From Ascidia mentula (taxonomy: Eukaryota > Chordata > Ascidiacea > Phlebobranchia > Ascidiidae), in NCBI GenBank assembly GCA_947561715.1, contig OX387198.1:3038001-3102000 (forward strand): 64,000 bases of DNA. The letters are read 5' to 3'. The position numbers were made by a program, and so were the translations under genes. Below are positions 11,901 through 24,563 of the stretch, piece after piece. The notes beneath the pieces were generated by a model, which was not told the DNA's origin, did not search any database, and saw only the letters and a list, made by a program, of their open reading frames with translations. Numbering within the stretch: the first letter of the stretch is position 1; each line of letters starts with the position of its first letter.

Positions 11901-14900
11901 CCTTTTTCGCCTCTCTAAGTTTTCGACATGCAAAGCCACTGTTCGACACGGGCGGCGTGAAATAATGTTGAGATACCGATATTCAGTAACATGAACAGAC
12001 CAACGTCATTGTCTTTAAAGACCATAAATTGAATTACTTTAATAACTTAATTATTGGTCATGGCAATCTTGCAGCATTCACACCGATCTTACTAGTTTTC
12101 TTTTTTCAATGATTGGCATATAGATGCTGGTGGCAAAGTGATTCAAAAAAATTGGTGCCAGTAGAAGTCATTTAATTGCAAACTGCAAATAATTATTTGG
12201 GGAGAAATTTGTATTTTGAGTCACTATTAAACAACAGCATTTACCTGAATGGTTATGTAGTGTTGAAAACCTAATGCCATCATCGTTTGCTATGCGGGGA
12301 TCCTCATTCAAATTAATTTTGTCTCTTTAGATGGCTAAATCAATGCAACCGCTAAAAATTTTTTGACAAAATCCATGCAAACACTAGTCAACACTTGCTT
12401 TAACGTTCAGCGAATAAGCGCGTTATGTTTAAAACTAACCATTTACCAAACACGTGGCATGGTTGCCAAACATGTTGCATTGTTACGAAACAAGTACCGT
12501 TTTTCGTTCAATTGGACCTATTTAAAGAGACAAATCAGCCTACAACATGCAGGTTATTCTTTTGTTTTGTCGCTATTTCAACATGTATTCTAAACCTATT
12601 TAAGTACAAGAATCCTATAATGGAAATAAGCCTGGTCGTTCTCATACGTTAGTTACCAGATACAACATTTTTACTATTCAACATGCACAACAATTTTTCT
12701 CAAGATGTTTGACATGCAATAAAAAACCGACGCCCTGAACACTAAAGAAAAAAATCTGCACTATTCAAAGCCTTAACTTTCAAGTTCCTTATCGCCAATT
12801 TAAACCACATGCTAGATATGTATATTTTTTGCAAGCCTCATCAGAGCACTTAATCTACAAGTTAATTTTTGGTAAAGCTTAAATTATAAAAACTACTTCT
12901 ATCCACATGTCATTGTATACATATTTGAAGAGTTATAAATTTCTTTTTTGTGTAGATTCTACTTTCTGTGATGGTGGAAGTTCTTATAATACTGTCACCA
13001 GTGTCCCACCCGGAAATGGTTCTTTGATTACCGCTAACCCAACACAACAACATCGGAATACTGTGCAAACGTTACAAACAGGTATTAACTTAAAATTAAT
13101 AAGCTTTAAGCAAAAAGTCATGCAGAAATGCAAGGAAGAAATTTTCTCCAAAATGGTATAAAAATATGCAGTGAAATCATTGCAACTTTGTGACACAAAA
13201 AAATCTTTATGTGAATTCATTTGTGCAACACATTTTTCTCATGTCTCTTTTTTCGTGTCATGCAATGAGGCCATCAGTCCATCCTAGCAAATTTGATAAT
13301 ATCAAAAACTACGCGAAGAGTATTGACATAGAAAGAAGTTTTTAGTCCCTGTTCACCATCTTTTTTTGTATTGACATGGTGTAACATTTATTATGTTTCC
13401 AAATACAGAATTCAGTGCAAACCATGTTGAAATTGCCAATAACCCTACAAGCTTTGGTGAATACAAAACAAGCAGTGATATTTCTACGAGGCAGTCGGAT
13501 GCTGCAATAGTGTTGATGCAACTTTCCGGTAAGTTTTCTTGCAAACAAACACTGATTAGTAAATGTGACCAAATTTAACGTTCTTTTGTTTTTTTGCACA
13601 CGAACCTTTATGTGACTCTACCTAGGCCTAAATCTTTCCATTTTTTTTGAAAATCTGTAAAGTCTTGTACTGTATTTACTTGATTGTAAGCCACAGCTTG
13701 TAAAGTTTTTTAACCTACTGTTTCTGCGGCGTTCAATCGAGGGCAGCTTATATTCGAGGGTGGCTGTGGCTCTGAGTTTCAATAAAATTCATGTTTAACT
13801 TGCTCTGCCTTACCAGTACTTTTTATCAAACACAGTTATCAGCGTACCCGACAATTTCAATGGACAGATTTGTTGACAATTATTGTTATAAGGCACCTAA
13901 GGTTGCCTATGACATTTACATGTGGCTTAAATTCGAAGGCGGCTTATATTAACTTTTGAACACCGTCACAATTGAATAAATAAGGTTGTACATTCTCAAG
14001 TTCATTTGGAAGTAGTTTTTTCAAAAAGTCACCAACTTGCTTAACACTAACATGACAAAAGTATGAAAATATATTTTTGTAAAACCTATTCAAGGTATTG
14101 AAGAGCCTGCAACTACTCCCTATAGCCCAAGGTTCACTGAACTATTAAATAGTCAACAAGTATATACTGGGAATATTATCCAGGGAGCAATACAACAAAC
14201 AGGTAATTTCATTGTTTATTACAAGCCTATTGATTTACATAACACATATGCAAAGTTATATTTTTTAAAGTTACAAAACATCACCAAGGGTGTAGCGTAG
14301 ATTTACTTTTGTTTAATCACTTTCAAGGCACTGAACAGCATCCAACCACCCCTTATGATGTAACCCATAATCAGTTTTCAAGTGATGAACAGATAAATGC
14401 AGGGAAAGTTATGCAGGAACAGCAGCAAACAGGTAATAAAAACAATATGAAAAAGACTGTGTCTGTTGTTGGTAATCCCTAGGAACAGACTGCTAGCACC
14501 CTTTTTTTGAAAACTACTAGTATTGAAACATGAATAAGTTGTTATGTAAGAGAAATGTAGGAATACCATTCAACAGAAATGCAAGCAATGTAAAATGCTT
14601 CAAAGAAAGCTGTTGATTATACAGTGGATACAACATTTTATAATTAAATACCACTGTATCGGGAAAGTTCGGGAAAAATGAACATTTAGGACTTTCAAAT
14701 ATCACATATATCGTGACAAAAACATACATAGGTTTTACAGCACATTTTTTGTTTTATGACATCACAAATAACGGCATTGACGTGTATATTCTGTGATTTT
14801 TTACTAAACCAAATCAAATAAATTGTAAAACATTAAAAGTACGAAATCTTAAATTTATTTTTCCAATATGTCCCCCTTTTAAAAAAAATACACGTTTACC

Positions 14901-15794
14901 ACTCTTTAGCGCCACCAAAAAAATTCCCCCGAAACACTAACACTTTGAATAGACCGCCAGGGTATGTGATGGCGGGAGGTTGGATTTATTTACGTTTAAA
15001 TTAAATAAATTGTTTTTATTTCAGATGGAAACATCGATTCAACTTTTTTGATCCAAACTTACGTGAATTTGTTGGAAAAACATAAATATTTTGAAGCAAA
15101 TGAAACAAGAAACCAACTTTCAAGGTTGCTTGAACTTGAAGGTCGAGGGAAAACTGCGGAAGATTTGAAAACAACTGGAGATGAAAAGAGATGGGAGGGA
15201 AAATATTTGGAATCGATTTTATTTTACGATGTTGCGACTGAACTTTATGTCAAACGTGATGGAGATGAAGCGGTGGAAGGTGTGGGGAGATGTGTTTGGG
15301 GTTTGAGATGGACATGCAAAGATTTGATGAAAACATCGGATTCGAATCAAAAACTTGAAAACAAACGAATAATTAGTGATCATGTGATCCCACTCATGGA
15401 AACGATGAGACTCAAAATACAAAATATTCAAAACGTGGAAGAAGGATTTAAATGTGACAATCAAGTGTGGTGTTTGTTCTGGATTGAATTGAGTCAACAT
15501 TCAATCGGAGATTATTCGTCCGAGGAATCAACAATTCGACTTGGACTTGAAATGATGAGGAAACAGTTTGGTGAAAACTCCGCAAAGCATGGAGTGTTCG
15601 GACGTTTGTTAAACAACCTTGGTCTTGTTTGCATGGAAACAAATCGACTGAATGAGAGCGTGGATTTTTGTCAAAAAGCAATCCAAGCTTACAGAATGGC
15701 AACAGACCTAACTGAAGAGAGAAGGGAGAAGTTGATTGAAGAATGTGAAAACGATTTAAGTAAAGTTGAATCAAAACTTGCACAAAGGACATAA
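5982..15794 (+). CDS. RIPK-like non-RD kinase with 12-exon modular linker and TPR-like C-terminal domain (paralogue 2)
   Basis: Sixteen coding exons join to one 1013-aa frame: 5982-5999, 6159-6328, 6393-7249, twelve linker exons (7821-14432) and 15025-15794. Start ATG 5982 gives MSSVEE before a consensus donor; it matches the exon 1 layout of the cluster B genes. Kinase, residues about 10-330: G-loop GSGGFSD, VAVK lysine, catalytic loop HGDVKPEN (Gly in place of Arg, so non-RD), DFG, APE-type APEKL. Non-RD catalytic loops of this form and the overall sequence resemble RIPK/TKL kinases that act in innate immune signalling. The linker (about 409 aa) is rich in S, T, N and Q and looks disordered. 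The last exon codes an all-helical TPR-like domain of about 256 aa. No signal peptide or membrane segment is seen, so it is probably cytosolic or nuclear. Partners and substrate are unknown. An AATAAA follows at 15946. Confidence 0.85.
9336..9839 (+). mobile_element. hAT-type MITE
   Basis: The ends are inverted repeats: CAGGGGCGCAACTAG at the left and CTAGTTGCGCCACTG at the right, 14 of 15 matching. The element is flanked by an 8-bp direct repeat CTACTGAT (9328-9335 and 9840-9847), the target-site size of hAT transposons. It is 504 bp with no transposase frame, so non-autonomous. It sits in the intron between linker exons 5 and 6. Confidence 0.85.
10021..10224 (+). mobile_element. Short hAT-like MITE
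   Basis: GTGTTTCCCAAC near the left end and GTTGGGAATCAC at the right end form 12-base inverted repeats with one mismatch, about 200 bp apart. An internal palindrome TACCACTAGTGGTA follows the left end. The target duplication is not clear. It lies in the same intron as the larger MITE. Confidence 0.6.
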
Positions 15795-16885
15795 TTGTGA
15801 CATCACAAACACAAAATGTGTTTTTGTTAAATATGTTTGAATTATGCATTGTTTAGGTAATTTACATGAAAATGGAAGGTAGCTACCATGCACTTAATGA
15901 ATTTTGTGATTATTATTTTCATGTCGTTAGTGATTTGTAGCTGATAATAAAGAGTAAGTAAATGATGTTGACTTTAAGATTAAGCTTTGGTAAAGTCAAT
16001 GGAAGGTTTTCGGTAAAAATGCAGAATATTATATTTCAGCTTAAAAGAGAAACCAACTTTAGCCAAAGAAAATTAGTGTCCTGGGAAGAGTTTGCTTTTA
16101 TCTTTAACGAAAGTGTGTAACACCATAAAAAAACACTATTTAAGTATGAAAAACTTACCAATATATTGGGTAATTCTGTTCGATAAATATGTGATTCAAA
16201 TGTGCCATAGTTTTTAACTAGCTTATTTCACATTACTAGCTTTTAGTACATGCATTTGGTGCACCCAATAATATGTATTATAAAAAAAAAACTTTAAACA
16301 GTGCTAAAAACTTTGCAAAGTAATACAATGGCTAACCTCCTGCAAAGGACCAAATGTGGCACATTATGTCTTTGTATCTGGCCTGCTAGGAGTTTGTGCA
16401 AATGAGTGACACTTTACAAACAAGGTTTATACTGCAGTTTGATGTAATTTTTGTACATGTCACTCGCCTAGGCCACATTTTAAAGCATTGTTGTAAATAG
16501 TTTACCTCCAATTGTCCACTTTAAAATGGTTACAAAAGCTGCATGCCAAATTTTTGATTATTTCTAAGGAGAGTGCCTAACACTGCCAGGACAGATAAAC
16601 GACAAAATAAACCTTACCCACCATTCCACACGGACAAGACAAAAACTTTTCTGTATGCTACACAACCAATAGTTCCAACTGGTTACTATAGTCGATTCCG
16701 CTACGAATGTATGTTGAATAAAATACTGCATTTCCATCATGGGTACTGCATATCAACCCAACTTTTTGGAATGGGAAACTGTTGAAGATTTTTGAAATAA
16801 ATCTACTGATATTAATCAGAGACCTGTTGCTTCTGATCGATTACTAGAGATATTATATGTGTTGGTTAAACAAATACCTTTACAT
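13872..16885 (+). repeat. Segmental duplication, copy 2
   Basis: Direct-orientation copy of 1-3020. It contains linker exons 11 and 12, the C-terminal exon and the 3' flank of the complete gene. Copies differ by substitutions, a 6-bp insertion in the coding exon (an added Leu-Glu near 15131) and a few short indels in introns. Confidence 0.92.
15946..15951 (+). promoter_or_regulatory. Polyadenylation signal of paralogue 2
   Basis: AATAAA lies 152 bases past the TAA stop, at the same place as in paralogue 1. Confidence 0.6.
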
Positions 16886-18584
16886 GTTCTGTGCAAGTGT
16901 ACACAGGATTTTCAGAGAATGTCAAAACGATGTAAATCTGCAGGTAGGTTTTGTTGACCCTTCGGACGCACATGTTGGGAGGTGGATTTCAAAAGTTAAC
17001 GATAAACTATAGATAAAAGCTGCCATGCATTTGGGAACAACAGAGATTAAAGTTTGAGCTAACTTAACTAAAACATTTTGAAAAGCTAATTCATCTACAC
17101 TACGAGAATAATATTAATTATAATGATATGTACATTTGCTGCAGAATATCTCAAAAACGTTGACAATTCTATTTTTGTTGTAAAACTTGTTGTGACATCA
17201 TTCTCGATCGTCCCAAACTATACAAGTAACAATCAAAGCGTTTTTGAAATTTTCCACAAAAGGCAAAATTATTACTTGTTTTAACTGATGGTTACATCGT
17301 ATACACGGAGAAATACAAACAGTATCTGCACACAGATGTTATAAAACTTGTTGCGTGACAACAACAACAGTAAACGACTGTTAATAAATTAACAAACATT
17401 TGGTCAATAAAAAGAAGGTTAAAATGAACACGAGAACAGTCTCAACAACAGCATGCATACGAAAGCAAACACACAATTTGTTTGGTGGTGGTTCAAGAAA
17501 ACAGAAAACTTATTTTGCGACTGAATTTAATGAAAACAAAAATCATGGGATTATTTTAAAGCCAAAATTTGAAAAAACGCAGGGAAATCCAATTTGGCCC
17601 CAAAAAATGATTTGGCAGGGTTCCTTAGGTCTTTAAAAAACTGCATTGATGCAAACTATGGCTGTTTTTTGGAAGGCCTTGCTTATTTGCATACACCAAA
17701 CTCAGTTAGGTTATGTACAGATTTAGGTCAGCCATGGAAAAGTTGAACTGTTTGTCTAAAATTGTAATCAAAGTGCATTTCTGCAAAGCCCGGATTTCAC
17801 AAGTGATCCAAGATGTACAAGAATATAACGAGTATAAATACACAAATTATTCATTTCACTTTTTTGTTGATTCTTTAGGAACCATTTCCTTTGATTGGAC
17901 ATAAGTTAAAAAAATACAATCTATTGCCAACATAGTTCATTAATTTTAAAAACATTTTTTTCAGGTTTCTTATTTTTTACACTAAATCATACTTCATCAA
18001 GTTTTAATTAATAAACATGAAAATGAATATGACAGATACACACCCAACATATTTCAACATTTCTGTACACATTTGTGCAAAAAAATCAATGCTGATAAAA
18101 TGAAGGTGGTAATGTAAATGTTATCAATTAAACATTATTTGTACATCGGGAAAAATTGCTGTTAAAAAATGGTATTTCAAAGTTAGTGATATATGACAGG
18201 AAAAATGTGATTCATGAATAAACCAGCATCACAATATTTCCTGCTCCACTTAAGCACAAGCATTGGTTGATACAACTCCATGCATCGAGTTTGGACCAAC
18301 CTCTACCTAATATTTAATTTTCTTTAAGTTAAGCTGCAAAAAGCCAGGACCATTGACTACACATACATATTGGAATATATGTCTACACAAAATCAAAGAG
18401 TATGTACAAATAAAATTGCACAGTTTCGTCAGATGAGAAAGGTCTCTATTATTGCAGAAATTGCAGAAAGATGTAATCCATGGATACTGGTGAAATTAAC
18501 ACTGTATGCTAGGGTGTTGAAGTCACATATTGTAACCATTGTGTACAATTGTATATGAACTGAGCAAGTCAAAGGTGAAGAGTG
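15960..18584. other. Intergenic, no gene seen
   Basis: To about 16885 this is the duplicated 3' flank of cluster A. From there to 18584 is unique AT-rich DNA. It includes whatever 3' UTR the convergent SNAP gene has. I see no exon or RNA gene. Confidence 0.6.
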
Positions 18585-21500
18585 TCAATTTTTCAAGATT
18601 TTGGTCGCGCGTTCGTTGGCTTGGCTAATTCTCATGTTGTTCGATTCAGCCTGCATTAAAAATGAAGATATTGTTGTACGACAGAAGTGCATTTTGTATG
18701 TGACTGCTGCAGACGATTCAACAAAAGACATACAATCAATGTAACAGTAGTTGGGCATATGGGGGTGCTGTGCTGTTACAAATGCTTGTACAGAAATGCC
18801 TTTTTAAACCGCCAGACCAAACACATAATACAAATCCTACAGACATTTATCAACACTTTATGCAAAACCAAACAACCATTTGCCCCTGAATACAATTATA
18901 TCCTGTATAGAAAACCAAACAAACAATTATATCAAAGTGATCGTAATCAAAAAAAAAAAAAAGTATGCAGATTATTTGTACAAGTGCCAGAAAAATTGGA
19001 GCCTTAATGTTTAAATCAGAAGGGAAAAACCAAACACCTACCTTAGTGTTTATTCTGTCAATCTGTTGGTTCTGAGAGTTAATTTCGTTGCCCATGTCGA
19101 TAGCCATGTGTTTGAGGTTTCCAAGGACTCCGGCAACTTGGCCGAGGTTTTCTTCCATCTCATCTTCTCTTGCATCGTTGGTGACTCTGCATTCATCGCA
19201 TACATATCATATTGATGAATGTTCATAACCAGCAAACCAGGTATAAATTTTTTTAAACATTTATACCTACAGGTTGAATCATTTTGTGTACGGGTGAAAG
19301 TTTACACAAAACGTTTATGGGAAAATGATTAGGGAATAGTTAGTAGCTGAGGTTATTGTCATGTGTGTTTCAGGCCCTATATTTTTACCTGATTGAATTG
19401 TGCATTTTTTTTTATTAAGCCAATGTTTCCCGATTTCAGGACAGTTTGGTGAAAGTATTCATGAAAAATTTATACAGACACTTTTCAACGTGTGTGGTCG
19501 TTTTTCGCACCCAACATTTTTATTTAATTGCTTATTGACCAATTTTAACGTTTTCAGAATTTCCTTTTCAGAATAACTGTAGTAGATATGGCCTGACACT
19601 GTGACACATGTAAACAGACGAAACATCTTAAATCTCAATTGTTTCGAAAGTACAAAGTAAAATAAACTGAAATTCAGTGCAGGAGTTTCAAAGGTGATTA
19701 AGGCCAGTTTTAAGGTAATAATTATATTTTTACCTCTGTATGTAAGCGCCCCCAACTTGTGCTTGTTCTCGTGGGTCTTGTACACGTTGAGGTTGGTTGC
19801 TAACCACCTTTCCATCTTCGTTCGATTGCCATGTTTTCTTGTATTCATCACCTTTCTCAAAGTTCTTCGCCCTTACAAAAATGTAAGACTTTTAAGCTTG
19901 TTGATGAACAACTGTGGCAAAATATTGGGAAGCCAAGACACATCAATTACGATGGGTGGGATTTTTTAAGTTGCCTTCTTCTGTGGCGGACATATAAAAA
20001 ACTTTAGGTACATTTTTAAGTAAGAGTCAACAGACTTGTCGATTTTTTTAAAGAAGTAGGTGACCATTAAAAGATTGGAGAGCACTGATTCCAATACAGA
20101 CCCTACTTATACTTGTAAGGCTCAGTTAACTTTTATCAAGCAGACAACTTTTATTATTTTTTAGTGAGCTGCAGACAGGGGCACTGTTTCGATGCAGCTA
20201 TGGTGTGACTTTCAACGATCTTGTCAGCTAAATAGCTGGCGACAAAACCTAATATTTATTTTGTTTGTACAAAGTTCAGGTGAAGTTAAAATTCATGGTT
20301 ATGCTGATGGAGCTGGGGCGGAAACCATCTCACCCACTCAGATACTTACTTATTCCAGGGACAAACACAAAGACCGCAGCACTTTTCAAGTCCTTGTAGA
20401 TTCTTCTCCGCTTGCTTCATGTCTTTATTTATTTGATCCATGCCCTCCTCGACGCGGTCCAATTGTTCTGTAAACAATATAAATGGAAACATTTTTTATC
20501 CACCCTTCATTACACTGGCTTTCCATAGATGTGCATGTACGTGTCATGCAAAAAAAAATTTCTTAACATCTAGTAGTAATTCAAAACAAATTATGGCTAT
20601 GAAATGACTTCTTCCGATAGCTTTATGTATGATTATTGCATTAGGTTTTTGGTTTGTTTTAAGGCAGTTGCATGTTCATAATTCAGACAGGGTGGCAAAA
20701 AAAACTTCAAATCAACATTTCCATTGTGTTTTTCATACATTTCCGATACAAATCTTAAAAAGAAAATGTGAATCGTTATTTAATTTATAAACATAAAAAT
20801 CACAACAAAAGATCTACACATGAAAATAACCTTATATAAAGTGATTGTTACATGGGTATGCAAAGATCAAATACACCTGGGTGTATTGGGCAGTCTTCTG
20901 AAATTGTATAATTTTGAAAGGTTCCATTAATGAGGTAAAGAAAACGGCATCATGTCATATTAGGGTTGCTACCTTATAGAAGTTATAGGCCCATCCCAAG
21001 AAGTACATAATCAATTATTCATTACTTTTTACTGCCTCTTGGCTTACGCATATTCATGAAACTAATTGCTCTTCTACGCTGTGGGCACGTAGTGTCATTT
21101 CAGTTTCCCTTATGATGTAACAGAAGATCGCAACCCTTTGTATGAGGAAATGATTAAAGCGATATGCAGCCTTGACTAAGTTTTGAGATGGTGCTATTGG
21201 GTGCGGCACAAATGACAAAACTTAACATGCTTCACCACAATACGTCATGTTGCATTAAAGATCTACAATATAATGTTGGTTTTAAATTAAAAAAATCGCT
21301 CTGAAAGATCGGTAACTGACGTCAACTGAGTCAAACTGGTGGGTTTTGTAACAAGCCAAATTGACGTATCTACTAAACACCTCTGTTGATGATGTTGCAA
21401 TAAGTAGTGATGTACACGATCATAATAATTTGTGACATTTATGTATTTGTTGGTTTTGATGAACTCAATGTTTAAACGTTCGGATTTTTTGTGTCAGTTA

Positions 21501-22957
21501 AAGTGAATATATTTGTTGTAGTAAGTATTCACAAAAACCTTTCAAAAAAAATAACTGTAAATGACACATAAATTTGTCCAATACCCACCTCCCTGCTCAT
21601 CCAACATGACCAGTGTCCTAATGCCAGCATCTTGTGTCTGTGATTGAACGTAACATATATTAAACAGCTAATCAATACACTAGGGGTCTCTTGAGGGCTG
21701 TCAATGGGCATTTGGATCAGGATGCGATTATTCAAATGAGTTAAAAGGAAAACAAATATAGCAATACTGCATATGTCTATCAATAGTAATGCCCAACTAA
21801 CATAGTTTCAAAATGGTAGTGGTCTACACCATATTTTGGTCATAAGTATGTTAAAAATATGTGTGACTTTCTTATATTTTAAAAGAAAACTTGTGGTATA
21901 TAAATATATAAACATTTAGCATAATCTGAACCTTCCTATTTATTTTATAGAAGATTAAACTTTGGTCTTGAACCTTTCAGGCTCAAAACCATAAATTGTT
22001 ACACTTTAGTAAGCTTGGTTTCCATTCTAAGGCATGAAAACAATGCCTCAATTAGTTTTGAACTGGCAACTGAGTTAAATGTCAGGATTATTGACTGGAT
22101 GCTATTCCTTAGGGATTAACTCTGAGAGCACTTTAAATAACTGACCATTATTCTACATCATGCTTGCAGCAAGGAAAAATATAGATTTTTGCTAAATCAA
22201 TACTTACTTCCTCGGTAAGAGCAACCATCCGACGAGTGCTTTCCAGAGACTGTAACAAAAATAATTGTATCAGTTTTAAATAATGACATTAATTCTTTTA
22301 TTGGCAACACTTTGGGTTTCTAATCTTTCCTATGTGGTTGCATAACCTACTCATAAATAAACAGTCTTATTCTTTTACCTGTTTAGTTTAATAATAACAC
22401 TATTTTTGTAACCTAAAAAAGCTATTTTTTTAATAGTTTTTTTAATATTTAAACTAGAAAATATTCTGTTGGTATACATAAAGTTAACCACAGAACATTA
22501 CAAAGTTGCAATCAAAAATGCCATAAATGCATCTTCAAACATTGGGACTATAAAGGGTAAAAAAAGTTGAGCATGTTGAACAAAAAAAAATTATTTAGGC
22601 AAATATTCTGAAGTTTAAAGATCTTTTTTGTGCTTTTTATGTATGAAAGTTTTATTTAATGTTCAAATTAGAAAATATTCTGTTTGTGAATATCCGTACA
22701 GTTATCCCCCAAATATTATACAGTTGTAAACCTAAAAAGCCAAAAATTCATTGAACACTAAGACGAGAAACTTAAAGGTGAAAGCTTAGGTTGCTGTAAA
22801 AATCAAGCTTGCAGGTTGAATAAAAAAATTGAAGATTTATTTAGGCAATTTTCTCTACATTTGTAATTATGGTAAACACAACACTTACATCATCTGTGAT
22901 TTGGTTGGCTCTCAGCTGCATTGAAGCAAGTTCATTTCTCACATCATCATCTTCCAT
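18585..22957 (-). CDS. SNAP25/23 homologue: SNAP-25/SNAP-23 family Qb,Qc SNARE
   Basis: Seven exons on the - strand: 22957-22889, 22249-22208, 21637-21589, 20467-20350, 19871-19734, 19186-19042 and 18650-18585. They join in frame to 208 aa, the usual SNAP-25 length. The first SNARE helix covers residues about 1-75 ([28 protein letters not shown]) with its central glutamine. A CCGLCVCP cysteine cluster follows, the expected palmitoylation and membrane-binding site. The second SNARE helix ([20 protein letters not shown]) also keeps its central glutamine. Family knowledge: such proteins pair with syntaxin and VAMP to fuse vesicles with the plasma membrane. The first Met was chosen because [14 protein letters not shown] matches the family start. 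The last helix ends ILKN, a little shorter than vertebrate SNAP-25. Whether it is nearer SNAP-25 or SNAP-23 I cannot tell. Confidence 0.95.
20167..20199 (-). ncRNA. Truncated hammerhead ribozyme copy
   Basis: Read on the - strand: AGCTGCA (stem I), then T, then CGAAACAG, a short loop, CTGTC and TGCAGCT (stem I return). This equals the complete motif at 25746-25805 with the CTGATGA core and the 5' half of stem II missing. It should be catalytically dead. It lies in the SNAP gene's fourth intron, sense strand. Preceding bases (CACACCAT) also resemble those before the full copy (CACACAAC). Confidence 0.7.
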
Positions 22958-24563
22958 CACAAATATTTACTTTTTGTAACAATTTGAGGGAAATTTGTTT
23001 TGTATCGAGGTTGTGATTCACGTATTGCACACCCCCTTGCAAACGTCAGTCTGTCCAAAAGACAAGTAACCAAAGAACAGTTTTTTTGTTCTTAGCAATT
23101 AAACAAACCTTCCTTTAAAACATAACCCAGATTGGTCAAAATATAGTTACTTTAAGTTTATTTGCTGAGAAAATAAACAAACACAATTATATTTGAAAAA
23201 TCCGGTCTAGTTCGTGGCCAGATTGGAAAGTTTGTTTTTTGCTCGCAGAAATTTGTTTCGGCGATCGTTTATTGCACACACGATCGCAACTTTTTTCAGA
23301 TGTTGATGCATTAGATCAGTAGTATTGTGCGGATTATCAGTGAATTTTCGCTGAAGTGTTTTTTCCAATCTGAACTAGTTGTGCAATAACATTCCTTGGA
23401 AAAAGTTCTTGACACCTACTGCCACTGAACACCCCAATCACAAACTTTCAAATCTTTAATATAATCTATTTCTTTTAAACAATCCTTCGTTTTAAAAAAA
23501 AACTAATGGTAAGACGGTTCACAAAAACGAAGCAACTTTTTTATCAACAAACAGTAAATTATTTATAAAATTAAGGCACATTTCAGGCAAAAGTTATTAC
23601 AAGAACACATTTTTAGCACATTCTATGTGAGTATGCGAATACTGAATCATGAACAACTACAGCTAGACCTAACTACGTCTCTACACCAGCTGCTTTTACC
23701 TTCTTGTTCGGTGCCAATTTCTTCTCCAGACAGTTCGCTCATCCGATCTGACCAATTGGTGCAATTCTTCTGACATAGAAATCTAATCGTTATTTATAGA
23801 ACTTCTAAAAATAGAAATTCTCGATTTTGAAACGCAAATTGAACAAACAAACTCATGTTAAAGTTTAATACAGAAGTAAATTGTTGCAAAAGATACCAGT
23901 TAAAAATCTCACGTCTGCCCTGTATTTGCAATCACAAACTAAATTTAAAACACCACTGCACTGGGTTTCGTGCGTTCAAACACATACTACTAGTCTGATA
24001 TTTGTAAGGTCACTTTGTTCGAATGATTTACGTAATTGCTCTTTTGATATTGCTGTGTCATAAGAATTACTATACATTAAAAAGACTAAGAAGCGCTGTT
24101 TGACCACGACAAGTGTGGTTGCATGTATTCATTTTTGCAGCACAAAAAAAAGTTTACCAAAAAACCACGTGCTTGTGGGCACTTGTGGGAAAAGTCCAAA
24201 CGCATAACACGGCCTGGTCATATTGTAGAGAGAGTAAAAGCAAACAGGATTATCACAAATAGGCAGCAACTACGTATTAACAACAATTATATGCCGCTAT
24301 GGCGATACAAGTTTGCTTACAAGGATATTAAGGGGAGTCGGTCCAAGCTAAGTACAAAAACAGCGCAACAAACGAGGGAACGACTTAAAGTAATGGATTT
24401 AGTCGAAATTTTATTTTCGGTGTGGCAATACAACCTGAAGATACTACATACGAGCTAAGCATTTACTCGGGGTAACCAAACCACACACAGACACACAACC
24501 CCTTCGTTCCCTCTCGATTTATTCAACAAGTAAAAATCCACCAAAAACACCCAAATTAAATTG
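22958..24563. other. 5' region of SNAP gene and spacer to NCBP3
   Basis: Probably holds the SNAP promoter and 5' UTR. A possible non-integrated - strand exon at 23742-23700 reads MSELSGEEIGTEQE before a GTAAAA donor, but its phase does not join the SNAP coding exon 1 through any acceptor I found. A + strand frame at 24123-24458 has no recognisable protein features. Confidence 0.5.

Larger units (their letters stand above)
7821..14432 (+). repeat. Array of 12 symmetric linker exons
   Basis: Exons: 7821-7904, 8030-8101, 8255-8356, 8913-9014, 9154-9258, 10797-10880, 11285-11404, 11731-11829, 12956-13081, 13409-13528, 14095-14202 and 14328-14432. Lengths are 84, 72, 102, 102, 105, 84, 120, 99, 126, 120, 108 and 105 bases. 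Every one is a multiple of 3 and lies between phase 1 introns, so any subset can be skipped without a frameshift. About half end in a near-constant CAACAAACAG|GT, and the coded ends read QQT, LQT or PQT. Exon 5 (9154) and exon 12 (14328) are clear duplicates of each other with flanking intron sequence (TEQHPTT...EQINAGK). Exon 4 codes KRKSS and KKIKKN, a possible bipartite nuclear localisation signal. Other exons are diverged in sequence. Confidence 0.85.

Noticed and set aside
24123..24458. + strand ORF of 111 codons, very basic
   Set aside because: No family resemblance, AT-rich composition like the surrounding spacer; chance ORF more likely.
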